A stretch of 64,000 bases of DNA from assembly GCF_963966145.1 (NCBI RefSeq), contig NC_091048.1:5766001-5830000 (forward strand). Reading direction: 5' to 3'. Positions 1 through 12,123 of this stretch are shown piece after piece. How positions within the stretch are numbered: position 1 is the first letter of the stretch; every line of letters begins with the position of its first letter. The stretch is from Tenebrio molitor (lineage: Eukaryota > Arthropoda > Insecta > Coleoptera > Tenebrionidae). The notes beneath the pieces were generated by a model. That model was given only the letters and a program-made list of their open reading frames with translations. It ran no database searches and was not told the DNA's origin. Made by a program: the position numbers and the translations under genes.

Positions 1-489
1 TCGTAATATATTTTTAAAAAGATTCAGAGAAAATTCGTATAAATGTACTTGTTTACTTGTTTCTAATAAAAAAAAAAAGATTACGACTCTTATAAAACAA
101 CGTTCATTTCAATTCATTACTGGAAATTTTAATAATTCCTTTTTATACTTTCAGACGAATAGAATACGCTTTTTATGATGTTGTGTAAACATTTTACTGA
201 ATTGCTTCACTCTCACAATGTAGTCTAGTAAGAAGCTTTAGATGTTTTGAAAGAGCTAGATTTTTTGTCAGAAAGTCGTTCTGAAAATAATGAGGACGCT
301 GAAGTAATATGAAATATGAGTCTTTTATAGCTCGCACGGGTTTATAATAGTAGGTATATTAAAAAGCAAGTGTCATAAGGTATTGTCTTACCGTGCAAGT
401 TCAATTTTGGACTTCTTTAATTGAGGAAAAAAAGTTCTATTGAGAAAATTGAGGAAAAAACGTTATAAAAATTGCTGGGAACAAATTTG
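1..489. other. AT-rich stretch without a recognised gene
   Basis: Only short A/T-rich non-coding sequence is visible. No ORF, conserved protein or inverted repeat could be supported before the transposon boundary at 490. Confidence 0.5.
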
Positions 490-1569
490 TACAGGGTGTC
501 TCAGCTAAGACTTTCGAGCCTAATAACTCAGTTATTTTCCAGCGGATTTTTGTGAAATTTAAAATGCAGATATTTTAGACGGTGAAGAATAAAATCCCAT
601 TAATGCAATCACCCAAGTCTTAAAAACGTAATTTTTACATGCCTTTTTAAAATGGTGAATCAATTAAGATTTACATAAAAATTGATCATCAATAAAAAAT
701 GCTGTAGGGAAAAACTCGTCCATGAAAGACGTCTGGTTTGCAAGAATAAAGCAAAAAACTGTGTTAAACGTGGCTGCAAATGCAAAAACGTAGACGCGTA
801 TGAAACAAATGCTCAATTTTGCAGAATTTTGGTCATCCCTTTTTGCAGAAGCACAGGTGACATATTTGACGTTTATCTTGCTAACCTTACAAACACTTAC
901 AAAGTTAAAGACAACATTTGGACGTAATTTATTATACTGGATGCTTTAATTCTTCCATAAAGGACTAAAAGACGATCGGGATATTTTAGCAAGATAATTT
1001 AGTTCACGTACGCTTCCTGTGTCTTCAAATAAATTGACGACTCCCTTAACCTTACATTTTATAAAACGTACATTTGGATAGTGTTCCACGAGAAAACGAA
1101 CTGTGTCATTGAAGTTCTTACGACACTCTCCATAGGCAATTTTTTCCTTTTTCAGCAATATTGAAATTTCTGCCGCTGTAGTCTATTTTTAGAGTATTTT
1201 CAATAAATTTTCACAATTTGACGTTTCTAATAAAGCGCGCCCAATTTTGACAGACTTTAAAGGGTGTACAAAATGTTGCTTGGCAATTAATCATCAATTG
1301 TTTCAAAAGGTAACTGCTCAAATACCTTCAAATTTTACATTAAATTTTTAACGACAAAATCTAATCTTTTCGGTGAATCAGACAAGTGATTTACTTAATA
1401 ATTGTTTGTGTAGACCCCTATTTTTTAATGTTTAACAATCTAATAATAATCGCGCATAATTTTCGAGAAAGGAAACATGTGTTAAAATTAAATTTTTTTA
1501 CTTGAGGTAATTTTATTATTACTAATTGAAGATATTAGGTTCGAAAGTCTTAGCTGAGACACACTGTAT
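490..1569. mobile_element. TIR DNA transposon relic, copy 1 (Tc1/mariner-like, DUF4817 type)
   Basis: The left end reads TACAGGGTGTCTCAGCTAAG and the right end is its near-perfect inverse (CTTAGCTGAGACACACTGTA); the match runs on for about 35-40 bp. TA flanks both ends. The element is about 1.08 kb, too short for a full transposase plus ends, and only a fragment of coding sequence remains inside (946-1158, minus strand). A second copy with about 95% similar interior lies at 5095-6578, so these are members of one family. The family is inferred from the TIR style and the DUF4817-like peptide. Confidence 0.85.
946..1158 (-). pseudogene. Transposase N-terminal fragment (DUF4817-like helix-turn-helix)
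   Basis: A 70-codon minus-strand frame inside the TIR element. The segment around AYGECRKNFNDTVRFLVEHY, ending in a DTGSVRE motif, resembles the DUF4817 helix-turn-helix that begins many insect mariner-like transposases (typical pattern YGEC.KN...A...Y...YP....F...V..L..TGSV). No DDE/DDD catalytic domain follows, so this is a decayed remnant carried by a non-autonomous element. The equivalent frame is kept in copy 2. Confidence 0.55.
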
Positions 1570-1570
1570 A

Positions 1571-3711
1571 AGTTGGCAGCAAGTTTCAAAGGCTACCCGT
1601 TAAAAGCGCTTAAAAGTTTTATGTTCAAATGTTGACGTTCAAATTTTGACAAGTGTTAATTTGAGTAAGTTAAAAATCAAATTATCAATATTAATAAATA
1701 CTAAAGAAATCTATTCTATCGGCTTAAATCTGTTATCATAAATACCAGTCTTTGTTGGTGAAATTTTACTGAACACAATACTTTAAGAAATGCCTTAAAA
1801 ACCGAAATAGAAAAATGTATGTAAGTACATATATTAAAAATGTTATATCTGCTACTTATTACTCAAGAATTTTTGAAGAATGTCAGTAAGAATAATAAAA
1901 TACATAATATTAAATCAAGATATTAATAAAACTAATTTCTCGAAGACTAAAAAGTGAAATGGACTTTTTTTAATGAAAATGTCAAATGCTGTCATTAAAT
2001 AAACAGCTCAGAGAGGAATTCCATTTAAATAGAAGATTCACAGCTGAAGTTCTGTTTCATATAAGAGATACATTTCATAACAATTTTTATTAAAAAAATG
2101 GCAAGCTCGACGGCAGCGCCATTTATACTCGTCACGAGCTTGAGGTGTTTTCCTGGATAAAACGTCGACAAAAGCTCACACATTTGTCTTTATTACGGAG
2201 CGATTTAAATGAAAAAGTCGCCACAAATTTATTAGACTTACTTGGACTCAAAACAAATTTTTACGAAAACTCTTTGGGATGATGAAACTTGCACAATTAA
2301 AAACTTACAGTAGTCATAAGTACTGGGAGAACAGTATAGTTGCCAAACGCGCAAGATAAAAGTGTCGCATTGCACTTTCCTCGGCGATTTTCCAGCCCAG
2401 AAGCCAGAAGGAATGGAAGACAATTAACTGGAACAAAGCCAAATTTAATTAAAATTTCTGTCAAATTTGCGACCAGAAAAATCTGTTTGTTATGAACGAG
2501 TATTTTTCCAGGCCGAAAAATTTTTATCGTCCACATTATTATTAGAGGCAAGGACCCTATTCGTATACTATGTTTTTATTGCGAAGGATCGGAATAAGGG
2601 ACAAAATGAGAATATAGAAAAGCTATGTAGTTCAGTGGGAAGAGAGGAGAGAGGGCGACCGGCGCCAGGACGCTGCGATGTTGGCGCCGCAATTCTCTGG
2701 AGCTTTCAGGGAAAATAACACGTTGTCCCTGAAAATCACCAAGATCTCCATTATCTTTCAGGAGGCGGATGCCTACTTATCCCGGGTAATCTCCGATGAC
2801 GGAACAAGTGATGTCTAATCTGCGACAACAGCGACCTGATTAGAGTGAGTCGCCGCACGAGTGGCGTTTAATTATTTTCCGAAAGGGTCACCCCTTTAAG
2901 ACTTAGACAATGCATAATTTAACATGAACCAAAAAATTTTTTTTTGCAAAAGCTTTGTATAAAGCTTAAGCAAAATAACACTTTTGGCCACTTGTGAGTA
3001 AAAGTGGTAGTTGGATTGTTAGGTACGTTGACATAATGTAACAAGAAAATTCAAAGTGTCCTTAAAAAGCGCAATACAAATTATTCAATAGAACAAAAGT
3101 GAATATGTATCTATATTTATTTTATGTTAATATTTACGTTTATGTTAATATTTACGTTTATGTTACAACCATTGCACCCAGTTATACTGAATAATTGACA
3201 GATATATGCCATTCACCCATGTTATGACTAAGAAGAAACATCTAGTGCGGTCTGTTTCGCTGTCTCTCATTAGATGCGTAATAGTCAGTGATCGTGTAAT
3301 TATAGCCCTCGCTGCGGTTGTGCAATAAACTTCACTTCAATAAACATTTGAGATATAAAGAAGCGCTTTCCGTCTGTCACATAATATATCATTTTGCACC
3401 ACCATTAAAAAATTAGTTGTGTGAAATGAATATTATGCATTTAAAGTGGGCTTTTTTTCACAAGTGCAATAATAGAAAATTGTGCAATAAGTGCGAAAAA
3501 GGGTAATTGTTCGCTTTAACTACTTCTGGAATTTTCGCGTTTTTTCTGGCTAGACAGCCTCAGGGCGTCCTCCTAGATCGTGTCCCACCATTCAAACCTT
3601 GTGCAAATGCCTTTTTTTTTCTCTCTTGTTGTGTTTCAAGGTCGCGTCAAGGTCGCGCCAAGTCTTAGTATAACTAAAGGGTAAGGAAAATTTTCATTCA
3701 TTCAATTTTCA
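1571..3711. other. Non-coding stretch, no gene supported
   Basis: Mostly AT-rich. A patch at about 2100-2900 is more GC-rich and a minus-strand stretch at about 2275-2440 has a good GTAAGT donor after an AG acceptor, but no reading frame there matches a protein I know, so no exon is called. A short tandem ATGTTAATATTTACGTTT motif lies at about 3122-3165. Confidence 0.4.
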
Positions 3712-4382
3712 TTCTTCAAACGTTAAACGAAGTAATGAATTTCATTAATAATAAATTATTATTGTCTTAAAATATCAAGTTGGTAAGTAGGCACGGTTAT
3801 TTTGCTTAAAAACAAAAAATATGACAGTGTCAACTGGTGATACAATAAATTTTTCCTAACCAGTTAGGAAAGATTTTACTTTTCGTAACCAGTTACGAAA
3901 AGTGTGACGTTTCCAAACGTTGATTAATTTTGAAAAGTGTCACTTTATATGTCAAAATTAGAAAATAGCTATTTATGTAACCAGTTAGGAAATGCGTTAT
4001 TTTGTGTAACGAGTGGAATATTTGCGGGACGAGCGCAGCGAGATCCCGCAAAATCACACGAGTTACACAAAATTGCATTTCCAAACGTGTTACATACAAG
4101 ACTTTTTCTAATTTTGACCAAAAAAAAGTTTCTTCAAACGTTAAACGAAGTAATGAATTTTATTAATAATTAATTATTATTGTGTTAAAATATCAAGTAG
4201 GTAAGTAGGCACGGTTATTTTGGTTAAAAACAAAAAATATGACAGTGTCAACTGGTGATACAATAAATTTTTCCTAACCAATTAGGAAAGATTTTACTTT
4301 TCGTAACCAGTTACGAAAAGTGTGACGTTTCCAAACGTCAATTAATTTTGAAAAGTGTCACTTTATATGTCAAAATTAGAAA
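3712..4382. repeat. Direct repeat (253 bp unit, two copies) with paired palindromes
   Basis: 3712-3964 and 4130-4382 are nearly identical, with start-to-start distance 418 bp. Each unit ends with two short perfect palindromes sharing the core AACCAGTT: a 20-mer TTTCCTAACCAGTTAGGAAA and a 26-mer with 12-bp arms ending ...GTAACCAGTTAC... (3853-3872 and 3878-3903 in unit 1). The spacer contains a further hairpin, GCGGGA...TCCCGC near 4024-4048, flanked by related GTAACGAGT/ACACGAGTTAC sequence. No coding sequence is involved. Confidence 0.85.
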
Positions 4383-5094
4383 AAATATTTATTACAGTCT
4401 TTAAAGGATAAGAAACTGTTTGCAGTCATCAGCCAGCTTAATTGGACATTGATACCCATTGTTCGTTGCATAAAAGTATAAAAGTCGTTTAGTAATAATT
4501 ATCGTTGTGCATACATACGCCATACATAACGTAGAATATTGAAGAAAATTTAATGCATGGTCGTATAGATAAAAGTTTATAATAAGTGATTGCAAATACT
4601 GATTTGATTTTGATTAAAGTATACTGATATCACTAATGTTACAATTTTAATATTTCAAATAAGTATCTATTCATAATACATATTTTTATTTTATTATTTT
4701 GGATATGGTTTTTTTTTGCCAACAAAATCTATAATTTGTAACTTTGGAACGATGACCGTAGAAGCGTAATGTGAGGAAACCATATTCAGTCAAAAGAAAA
4801 CATCACATTCAACGATAAAAGGAATCAATCTCTTTTTTATGTCTTCTTTTAAGTATGTCTTCCCGTGCATTGTCCCTTGATACATAAAGTTTGTCACGTA
4901 GAATGAGAATTTTACCCGACTTTAGCAGACCTCTTACTTTAAACATTAGATATTTGGCATCCGATTTTTTTTGTCTTTGATTCAGTGTGGAATAAAATTA
5001 TTTTCATGTAGTTACCTTTGCATTACCCTTGTAAAAATACGAAATGCCGCTCTACAAAAAAAAAGAAGGCCTAACCTCAAAATATACAGGATGT
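4383..5094. other. Non-coding stretch between repeats
   Basis: I see no gene, RNA or inverted repeat here. It ends at the left TIR of the second DUF4817-type element. Confidence 0.4.
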
Positions 5095-6578
5095 CTCAGC
5101 TAAGACTTTCGAGCCTAATAACTCAGTTATTTTCCAGCGGATTTTTGTGAAATTTAAAATGCAGATATTTTAGACGGTGAAGAATAAAATCCCATTAATG
5201 CAATCACCCAAGTCTTAAAAACGTAATTTCTACATGCCTTTTTAAAATGGTGAATCAATTAAGATTTACATAAAAATTGATCGTCAATAAAAAATGCTGT
5301 AGGGAAAAACTCGTCCATGAAAGACGTCTGGTTTGCAAGAATAAAGCAAAAAAACTGTGTTAAACGTGGCTGCAAATGCAAAAACGTAGACGCGTATGAA
5401 ACAAATGCTCAATTTTGCAGAATTTTGGTGATCCCTTTTCGCAGAAGCGCAGGTGACATATTTGACGTTTATCTTGCTAACCTTACAAACACTTACAAAG
5501 TTAAAGACAACATTTGGACGTAATTTATTATACAGGATGCTTTAATTCTTCCATAAAGGACTAAAACACGATCGGGATATTTTAGCAAGGTAATTTAGTT
5601 CACGTACGCTTCCTGTGTCTTCAAATAAATTGACGATTCTCTTAACCTTACATTTTGTAAAGCCTACATTTGGATAGTGTTCCACGAGAAAACGAACTGT
5701 GTCATTGAAATTCTTACGACACTCTCCATAGGCAATTTTTTTTTCCTTTTTCAATAAATTTTCAAAATTTGACGTTTCTAATAAAGCGCGCCCAATTTTG
5801 ACAGACTTTAAAGGCTGTACAAAATGTTGCTTGGCAATTAATCATCAATTATTTCAAAAGGTAACTGCTCAAATACCTTCAAATTTTATATTAAATTTTT
5901 AACGACAAAATCTAATCTTTTCGTTGAATCAGACAGTGGATTTACTTAATAATTGTTTGTGTAGACCCCTGTTTTTTAATGTTTAACAATCTAATAATAA
6001 TCGCGCATAATTTTCGATAAAGGAAACATGTGTTAAAATTACATTTTTCTATTATTGATTCAAAAAATTGAAATTCACGCATAGTTATCGGTGCCTGAAG
6101 TGGGTCATTTTCTAACGTGTATTTCTTTTTGCATTGTTAGTAAGATCGAAACCATAGAAACCATACAAAACAGTGTGTGAAATGCGATTTCACGCACACG
6201 ACTATTTCTGTGTTTCACTTCACGCACTGTATTTTATTAGTTACCTAGCAACATGGTCACTGCATTGAAACTTCAGAGTTCCTTCAAAAATTTGAATTTT
6301 TAATTTCAATTTTTTGAATCAATTATAGAAAAAATATTGTTTATATTTCGTGCGTGAAGATGTTTTTGTGCATTCAAAGGCTTAGACTGCCTCGACCTTC
6401 GTCTCGGCGTAAAAGACCTTTTCAAGCACAAAAAACACTCTCTTCACGCACTTAATATAAAAATAACTATTTTTAACTTGAGGTAATTTTATTGTTACTA
6501 ATAAAATATCTGCATTTTAAATCCGTTGGCAAATAACCGAGATATTAGGCTCTAAAGTCTTAGCTGAGACACCCTGTA
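5095..6578. mobile_element. TIR DNA transposon relic, copy 2, with an internal insertion
   Basis: Same family as 490-1569: left end TACAGGATGTCTCAGCTAAG, right end CTTAGCTGAGACACCCTGTA. It is about 400 bp longer than copy 1 because of unrelated sequence at roughly 6044-6474, placed between TTAAAATTACATTTT and TTTTTAACTTGAGGTAAT. That insert carries its own inverted pair (TTGATTCAAAAAATTGAAAT near 6056 and ATTTCAATTTTTTGAATCAA near 6302). The right end keeps CTGCATTTTAAATCCG, the mirror of left-end sequence, so this copy preserves a longer TIR than copy 1. Confidence 0.85.
5542..5754 (-). pseudogene. Transposase N-terminal fragment, second copy
   Basis: A 70-codon minus-strand frame, almost identical to 946-1158, with the same YGEC..., EHYPNV and DTGSVRE segments of the DUF4817-like domain. 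It is a relic with no catalytic domain downstream. Confidence 0.5.
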
Positions 6579-6960
6579 TATCCAACTTCCAAATGTGATT
6601 CATTGCGAAGAGATAATATGAAAGCAAAGTTGAGAATGAAATTAAAAAGGAGCCAACAAAAGCTAGTCACAGCTAGTGTTGAAAGTGGCCACCAACGTTT
6701 GTTAATTCAATTTAGTAAATTGTAACAATTGTCAATTCGATTGATGACATTTATTGACAGAACTAATAGTTCGGCACTTCAAAAAAAAAAGGAGTGGTGC
6801 AGGAATATTAACGTGTGCAAAAATTCCAAAGCAAACTAGATGAAAATCATTTTGTTTCACATTGTATAAGTTTTGCGTAAAGTTTGGAAAGGTGGTTCTT
6901 TAAATCCCTTCTCGAAAATACATATTGCCACAAAAACTTACTTAACATGTTTTTTTAATA

Positions 6961-7087
6961 TCTGTTCACGTTGGAATGAACATCAGTGGTGCAAATGACC
7001 TGACCTGTTACTATGACAATTCATATGAAAGTTAATGCCAAATGTGTGCGATTTGCACCACTGATATTCAATCCAACGTGAACAGGA
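6961..7087. repeat. Palindromic mini-element (127 bp foldback)
   Basis: The arm starting CTGTTCACGTTGGAATGAAC and continuing through ATCAGTGGTGCAAATG is matched inversely at CACCACTGATATTCAATCCA followed by ACGTGAACAG. Arms are about 40 bp around a 45-bp loop. It has no coding capacity and is consistent with a MITE or foldback element. Confidence 0.75.
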
Positions 7088-7692
7088 TATATCTATTATT
7101 AATTAATTAATCATCAATAATTAATGGTTTATCTTCAATGGGAAAAACCATTTTACCACTTATTCTGGGATAATTGTTGCTTACAATTACAGGAAACGTC
7201 CGTAAACTTTGCCAAAATCGAAAACTATTTTTCAAGGTTAACAACAACATCGTTGCTTTGAAATTGACGTTTTTTTGACATTTCAGCTTACGAATGTAAA
7301 ATGTTGCTATTGTTTACTTTATACATTTTCTCCAAGATACGGTCTAAGTACTCGTACATACCTCTATAAAAATTTAGAAAAAAGAAGTTACTCATTCTGA
7401 GTGCATCAGTTTAAATTGTCCTTGAATGTAAAAGTTAACAAGTAATGGCAAAATTTTCAGTTCGATATTGAGGATCGTGTTCTTAAAAACATAAGAACTA
7501 GAAGTTTTTTCAGATAAAGCAAAGAATAAAATAACGAGATATGTATTTTGTGTAAAACTTCCAACTTTTTATTTATCTATTCATTTATTTGTTTAGGAGA
7601 TATTAGGGGATATACACTTCTGACCAGCAGGATAATTGACTCTAGTTATAAAGATGTATTTTTTTAATTTATTGAGATAATTTAATTGTTTT

Positions 7693-7841
7693 AGGGCCGA
7701 TTTCACCAACGCCAGTTAACGTTTTAACTGTAGGTTAAAATGCTTCGTTACTTTAATTACCTATTGTTATAACAATGTTTTCGTACGAGTATATTTTAAT
7801 CTGTAGTTAAATTTAACTCACGTTGGTGAAACCGGCCCTTA
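7693..7841. mobile_element. MITE with GGGCCGATTTCACCAACG ends
   Basis: Left end GGGCCGATTTCACCAACG, right end CGTTGGTGAAACCGGCCC, 149 bp in all, with a second inverted pair (GTTAACGTTTTAACTG / CAGTTAAATTTAACT-like) inside. TTA/TTAA-type bases flank it. Superfamily not assigned. Confidence 0.75.
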
Positions 7842-7890
7842 ATAAAAAAAAAACAAAGTATTAATTTTTAATTTCAATAATTTATTATTA

Positions 7891-8996
7891 GTAACTAGAG
7901 TTCTCTTTACAAAATTTTGTAAACATCACCCCAAATCTGCTATTGAAAGATTTAATTTACCACGCGAAAATGGTGGTAGGGGTTTTTCAAATCTAGAAAT
8001 TCTACAACACAATCAAATTGCTTCACTAAAAAATTATTTTCTCAATAGAGCTCGTGATAACACTTTTTTTAATGCTTTGGTTTCAGCGGATAAAGGTTAC
8101 ACACCTTTAAATTTAAGTGATAATATAATTTCAGTTATTATTGAGCAAAATATACCTGACACTATAGCAAATATAAAACAAAAGTCTTTACATGGGAGAT
8201 ATTTTAAAGAACTAGAACAACCAGAAATTAATATTCAAGCTTCTCATGCATGGCTTAAAAAATCAAATATTCATCCTGAGACTGAGGGTTTTATATTTGC
8301 AATACAAGATCGTGTTATATATACAAGAAATTATAAAAAACACATATGCGGTTTACAATCGATCATTGATAAATGTAGGATTTGCGGAACTGAAGGGGAA
8401 ACCATTGAACACATCATTTCTTCTTGCACCGTTTTGGCTCAAAACGAATATAAAAAACGTCATGATATATTCGCAAAAATTATACACATGAATTTAGCAG
8501 TTAAATTCAACTTATTAAAGAATACACAACCACATTATATTTATAAACCAAAGTTGTTTGGAAAATGACAATTACAAAATATATTTTGATTGTACAGTTT
8601 TAACTGACATTCATATTCAGCATAACAGACCAGACATTATAATTAAATAAACAACAAAAGCAAGCATATCTTTTAGATATAGCTGTTCCAAATTCACACA
8701 ATATAACACAGACATATAATACAAAAATTAATAAATATTTAGAGCTCCCCGTTGCTATGAGAAATCTTTGGTGTTTAGAAAAAATTTCGATTTTACCACT
8801 TGTAATTTCAGCAACGGGAATAGTATCGCAATCTCTTTTTAAAAATTTAAAAATTCTGTATTTAGATAACACATTGGTAGTTGAAATTCAAAAAGGTATA
8901 TTATTATACTCATGTCACATCGTGAGGAAGTTCCTTAACATTGACACAGAACATAATACACAACAAAGTCAAAATGCGGAGGCGAGACGCCGGTAA
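7891..8996 (+). pseudogene. Decayed non-LTR retrotransposon (LINE), C-terminal part of RT ORF
   Basis: A plus-strand frame open from about 7891 to the stop at 8568 encodes the region after the reverse-transcriptase fingers. It shows the LPRENGGRG segment (7954-7980), then QDRVIYTRNY and a zinc-knuckle-like C-R-I-C...H-I-I-S-S-C cluster (about 8378-8436), as found in the C-terminal halves of insect and vertebrate LINE polymerases. The frame breaks at 8568, but similarity continues in other frames (NRPDIII... near 8626, then MRNLWCLEKISILP... 8757-8996). The RT catalytic core is missing upstream. It is a 5'-truncated, multiply frameshifted copy. Confidence 0.75.
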
Positions 8997-11384
8997 TTAT
9001 GTTGATAAGCACTGCACTATTACTTGATAGTAATATCCGTAATAGTGTATGTACTCCAGCAAAATTGCCGTGCCGCCGGGTGGAGGTGGGATACGTAAGA
9101 TAGTAACTAATCAGTATGATCTATTTGATAATAAATTTGCACCTTCCGCTGTTGGAAATTCATTAGAGACATTAATTACAAAGATAACTTTAAAAAACCA
9201 AATTTAATGTACAATTAGGGATCAATTAACTGATATGTGGCAGTAGTAAAAATTTCTCCCTCCAATTTACTTTGAAATTTAGCAATACAAATTGTCTCAT
9301 CTTAAGATTTTTGCCAAAATTCATTGACATAAATGTAACAAAAATTATTCTGTACATTCGCACCGTACGTACTCGTATATCTACGAGTAATTATCGCCAT
9401 CGACGACTGTTATCTGATAGAAATAGAAAGTCATATTTAAAAATGATGAAATAGATCTAGTATATTGCAAATCGAGTTTGTACTATCTTAATGTTATTAC
9501 AAAAGGTGATACAAAAATCACTGTCAAACAGACACGTGCTTGAAGAAGTCAATACTGACGCATTACCAAAAACATTACATTTTATTTTACCATTAATCAT
9601 TACTTTCGCAAAAGTTTGCACCGAATTTGCAACCGGAAAACATTCCAAAATGTACCTCGCACAAGAGGCATCGAAAAGTTTTGGGGGTTGTGCAACCAGA
9701 GGTATAGAATCAAAAATTCCCTAAAAGTACACACTTATTTCGAACAAAATTTCTATAACGTTGCCACTAATCTAAGAACCTAACACAAGAATTTTTTTGC
9801 GAGTAGTTGGTTATAAAGGCATTCAGAAGACAATGGATATCTCAGATTAATTTTTATCAATTAATTTATTTCTCCTCTTTACTTTTAGTACATATTTGCT
9901 TTTTTATTTGCTTTGCAGATAACCTGCGTTTCAGTCTAAAATTGTATGAATTTTTTTTATATTCTTCTGAAACATGTTTAAACCATTGTCAAATTTTGCC
10001 TAATCTGACTGCCAGCAAATTCTTGAATTAAAATATGTATACGTATTTTCTTGGAAAATAATAATAGTGCCAACCCATTGGATCTAGCTTATTGAAAGGG
10101 AGTCACGTCAGTATGAAAATTAATTATTTTAAATTAAAATTGTGTCTTCTCTTAACCACAACTCCTGGAATGCGCATAGCAAAAATTTTATGTATATTAC
10201 GCAAACCACATCATTCATTTATTTTCCAAATTATGTTTATGGCACCACATGCAACACAATCATAATAAACAGTTTGCAGTTCTTTAATAAAAACTTGTAA
10301 AGGTCAAAACTTTCAACGGTCCACCGATCATCTAGGCCACAAAAATTACGGCACGGTTTTATTTACTTTTTTCAAACTTTCAGTAATTTCCCACTTTGAT
10401 CAAAATTTATTAACTTAAGAATTTTTTGATCAAATAATGTATTAAAGATTCACGAACAAACTTTAATCAATAAAGCTCAAGATTTACTTTGCAGATTGTG
10501 CAAACAAATTTGTAGAAAAAATAATTGTCGGCTGAGGTACGTAGTTCCACGTTTAGCAATTTACCGCTAATAAAATTTTCTTGGGAATACCTCACGAGTA
10601 AAGATTTGACGAGAAAACAATTGACTATTTTTGTTCAAGGTGATACAAATGACATCTTATGCTTTGTTGATTTTGTTCTTGAGTTAACTTTTACAAAAAA
10701 TATCCGCAATTCTTAATGGTTGTAACGATTCAGTTCATTTCTTATCAGCATATTTACTATAAGAGATAGTTCCGACAATGTAAAGATAATCTTCTATCTT
10801 CTCGACTTTGATTTTTGCTATTTGTAAGGACCACCACTAAGTCTTAGACTATATCACTAAAAAACGAATAACTGTAGAAAAAAAATCACATATATTTTTT
10901 CTTGTGTCTTCACAAATTACGTCGAAATGCTAAGCTTTATTTATTAGATATATAATTATCGAAATATCATAACTCCAATAACAGTTAAATAATAATTGTT
11001 GTTTATCTTTAAATGGCATCTGATAAGAATCTGGATCATAATAATTGTCTGGTGTAGGTATTGTTTTAAGAGAGTTTTCATTGGGCAAGGTCGAGGTGAA
11101 ATACTTTAAATTGCAAACCCATTTTATCGGTATCTTTAAATAACGAATTGTATCAAAGATGACCCAAAATTGTATCGATTTTTTACCAAACAAACCTTAA
11201 CCCACTTTTGGCCCAAGTGCAATTGCAGCATTAGCAATCGTAAACAAACAAATCTAGACTAGAAAAAATCCAGATTTTCACATCCGAACCGGATTCGCAA
11301 CATTTACAATAAAAAAATATGCAATATAAAATAAAAAATTAAACCCGCGCCTCCCCCCTATCGCAAAATTGTAAAATCACTCAC
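8997..11384. other. Non-coding stretch, probably LINE 3' UTR then unknown sequence
   Basis: The first 200 bp probably belong to the LINE 3' region. The rest is AT-rich with no recognised protein. An 87-codon minus-strand frame at 10930-11193 has no family I recognise and sits where a downstream exon of the 11385-11517 gene could lie, but no splice evidence supports it. Confidence 0.35.
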
Positions 11385-11517
11385 CTTGATTTCGTGGAGT
11401 ATTTGGCGGAGTTCGCTGTTTTGATTGTTGCTAAAAACGTATTTTAAAATTTTATGATGAACTGATAAAATAAGATTTCGTCATTCAACCGAAGCTGATT
11501 TGTTTCGACGACGCCAT
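11385..11517 (-). CDS. Possible first two coding exons of an unidentified minus-strand gene
   Basis: On the minus strand an ATG at 11517 starts a 28-nt exon (11490-11517) followed by a GT, a 59-nt intron, a TTTTTAG acceptor, and a 46-nt exon (11385-11430) that ends at a consensus GTGAGT donor. Joined, phase is kept and the peptide begins MASSKQISFATIKTANSAKY. The promoter side is GC-rich and faces BRCC36, as expected for a divergent pair. I cannot identify the protein or find exon 3, which may lie to the left of or outside the window. The first donor (GTTGAA) is weak. The gene model is an inference. Confidence 0.35.
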
Positions 11518-12123
11518 TGTGGAGGGGTGACTAACTAGCAGCGCCGCGACACTCTGCAGTGGCGTCTCTTTGTAATCCCTCACTGGAAGGATTACAAGAA
11601 CAACATTTTTATTTATAGCCGGCCGACATGAAGGAGTAATGAATATTAATTGGACATCGGTTCTCCATGCGTCAAGCCTCGGTAATTACGGACTTCGCAA
11701 ATTGACACTCGACATTTGTCCAAACCTGCACACCACGAATTTTGAAAATTTGCTATTTTTAAAAATAACTGTTTTGAGGACAGTCAAAAATCACACATTT
11801 AATTTTGATATTTTTAAAATTTAAATAGGCCGCTGTCATTGGGGCGTTCCCACTTTCCAGTCTGACAAACTAAAAAAATTATACAAATCTGTCATCAATC
11901 AAGCAAATTCCCCTACAGAAGTTGTGAAAGTGAAGTATCACAAATCTAAACTAAACATAACCTCAAACACAAGAATGTCCGTAATAAGGATGATGCAAAC
12001 TTAGAAAATTGATTTTATTGCATCACAAATGTCACAATATTGACGAACAACGCATCTTCTACAGTTTCAGCCGTACCAGATTTACTAGAATAGTTTGCAG
12101 ACATCAAGAAATCGAACGTCAAA
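11518..12123. promoter_or_regulatory. Upstream region and 5' UTR of BRCC36
   Basis: 606 bp between a possible minus-strand start at 11517 and the BRCC36 ATG. The first 80 bp are GC-rich, unlike the surroundings. No TATA box or initiator could be fixed with confidence. Confidence 0.4.

Noticed and set aside
2238..2551. Two minus-strand frames bounded by AG and GTAAGT
   Set aside because: Tempting as an exon, but three frames are equally open and none resembles a known protein.
8246..8872. Alternative frames over the LINE relic
   Set aside because: The zinc-knuckle frame 7891-8568 and its continuation 8757-8996 carry the family motifs; the others do not.
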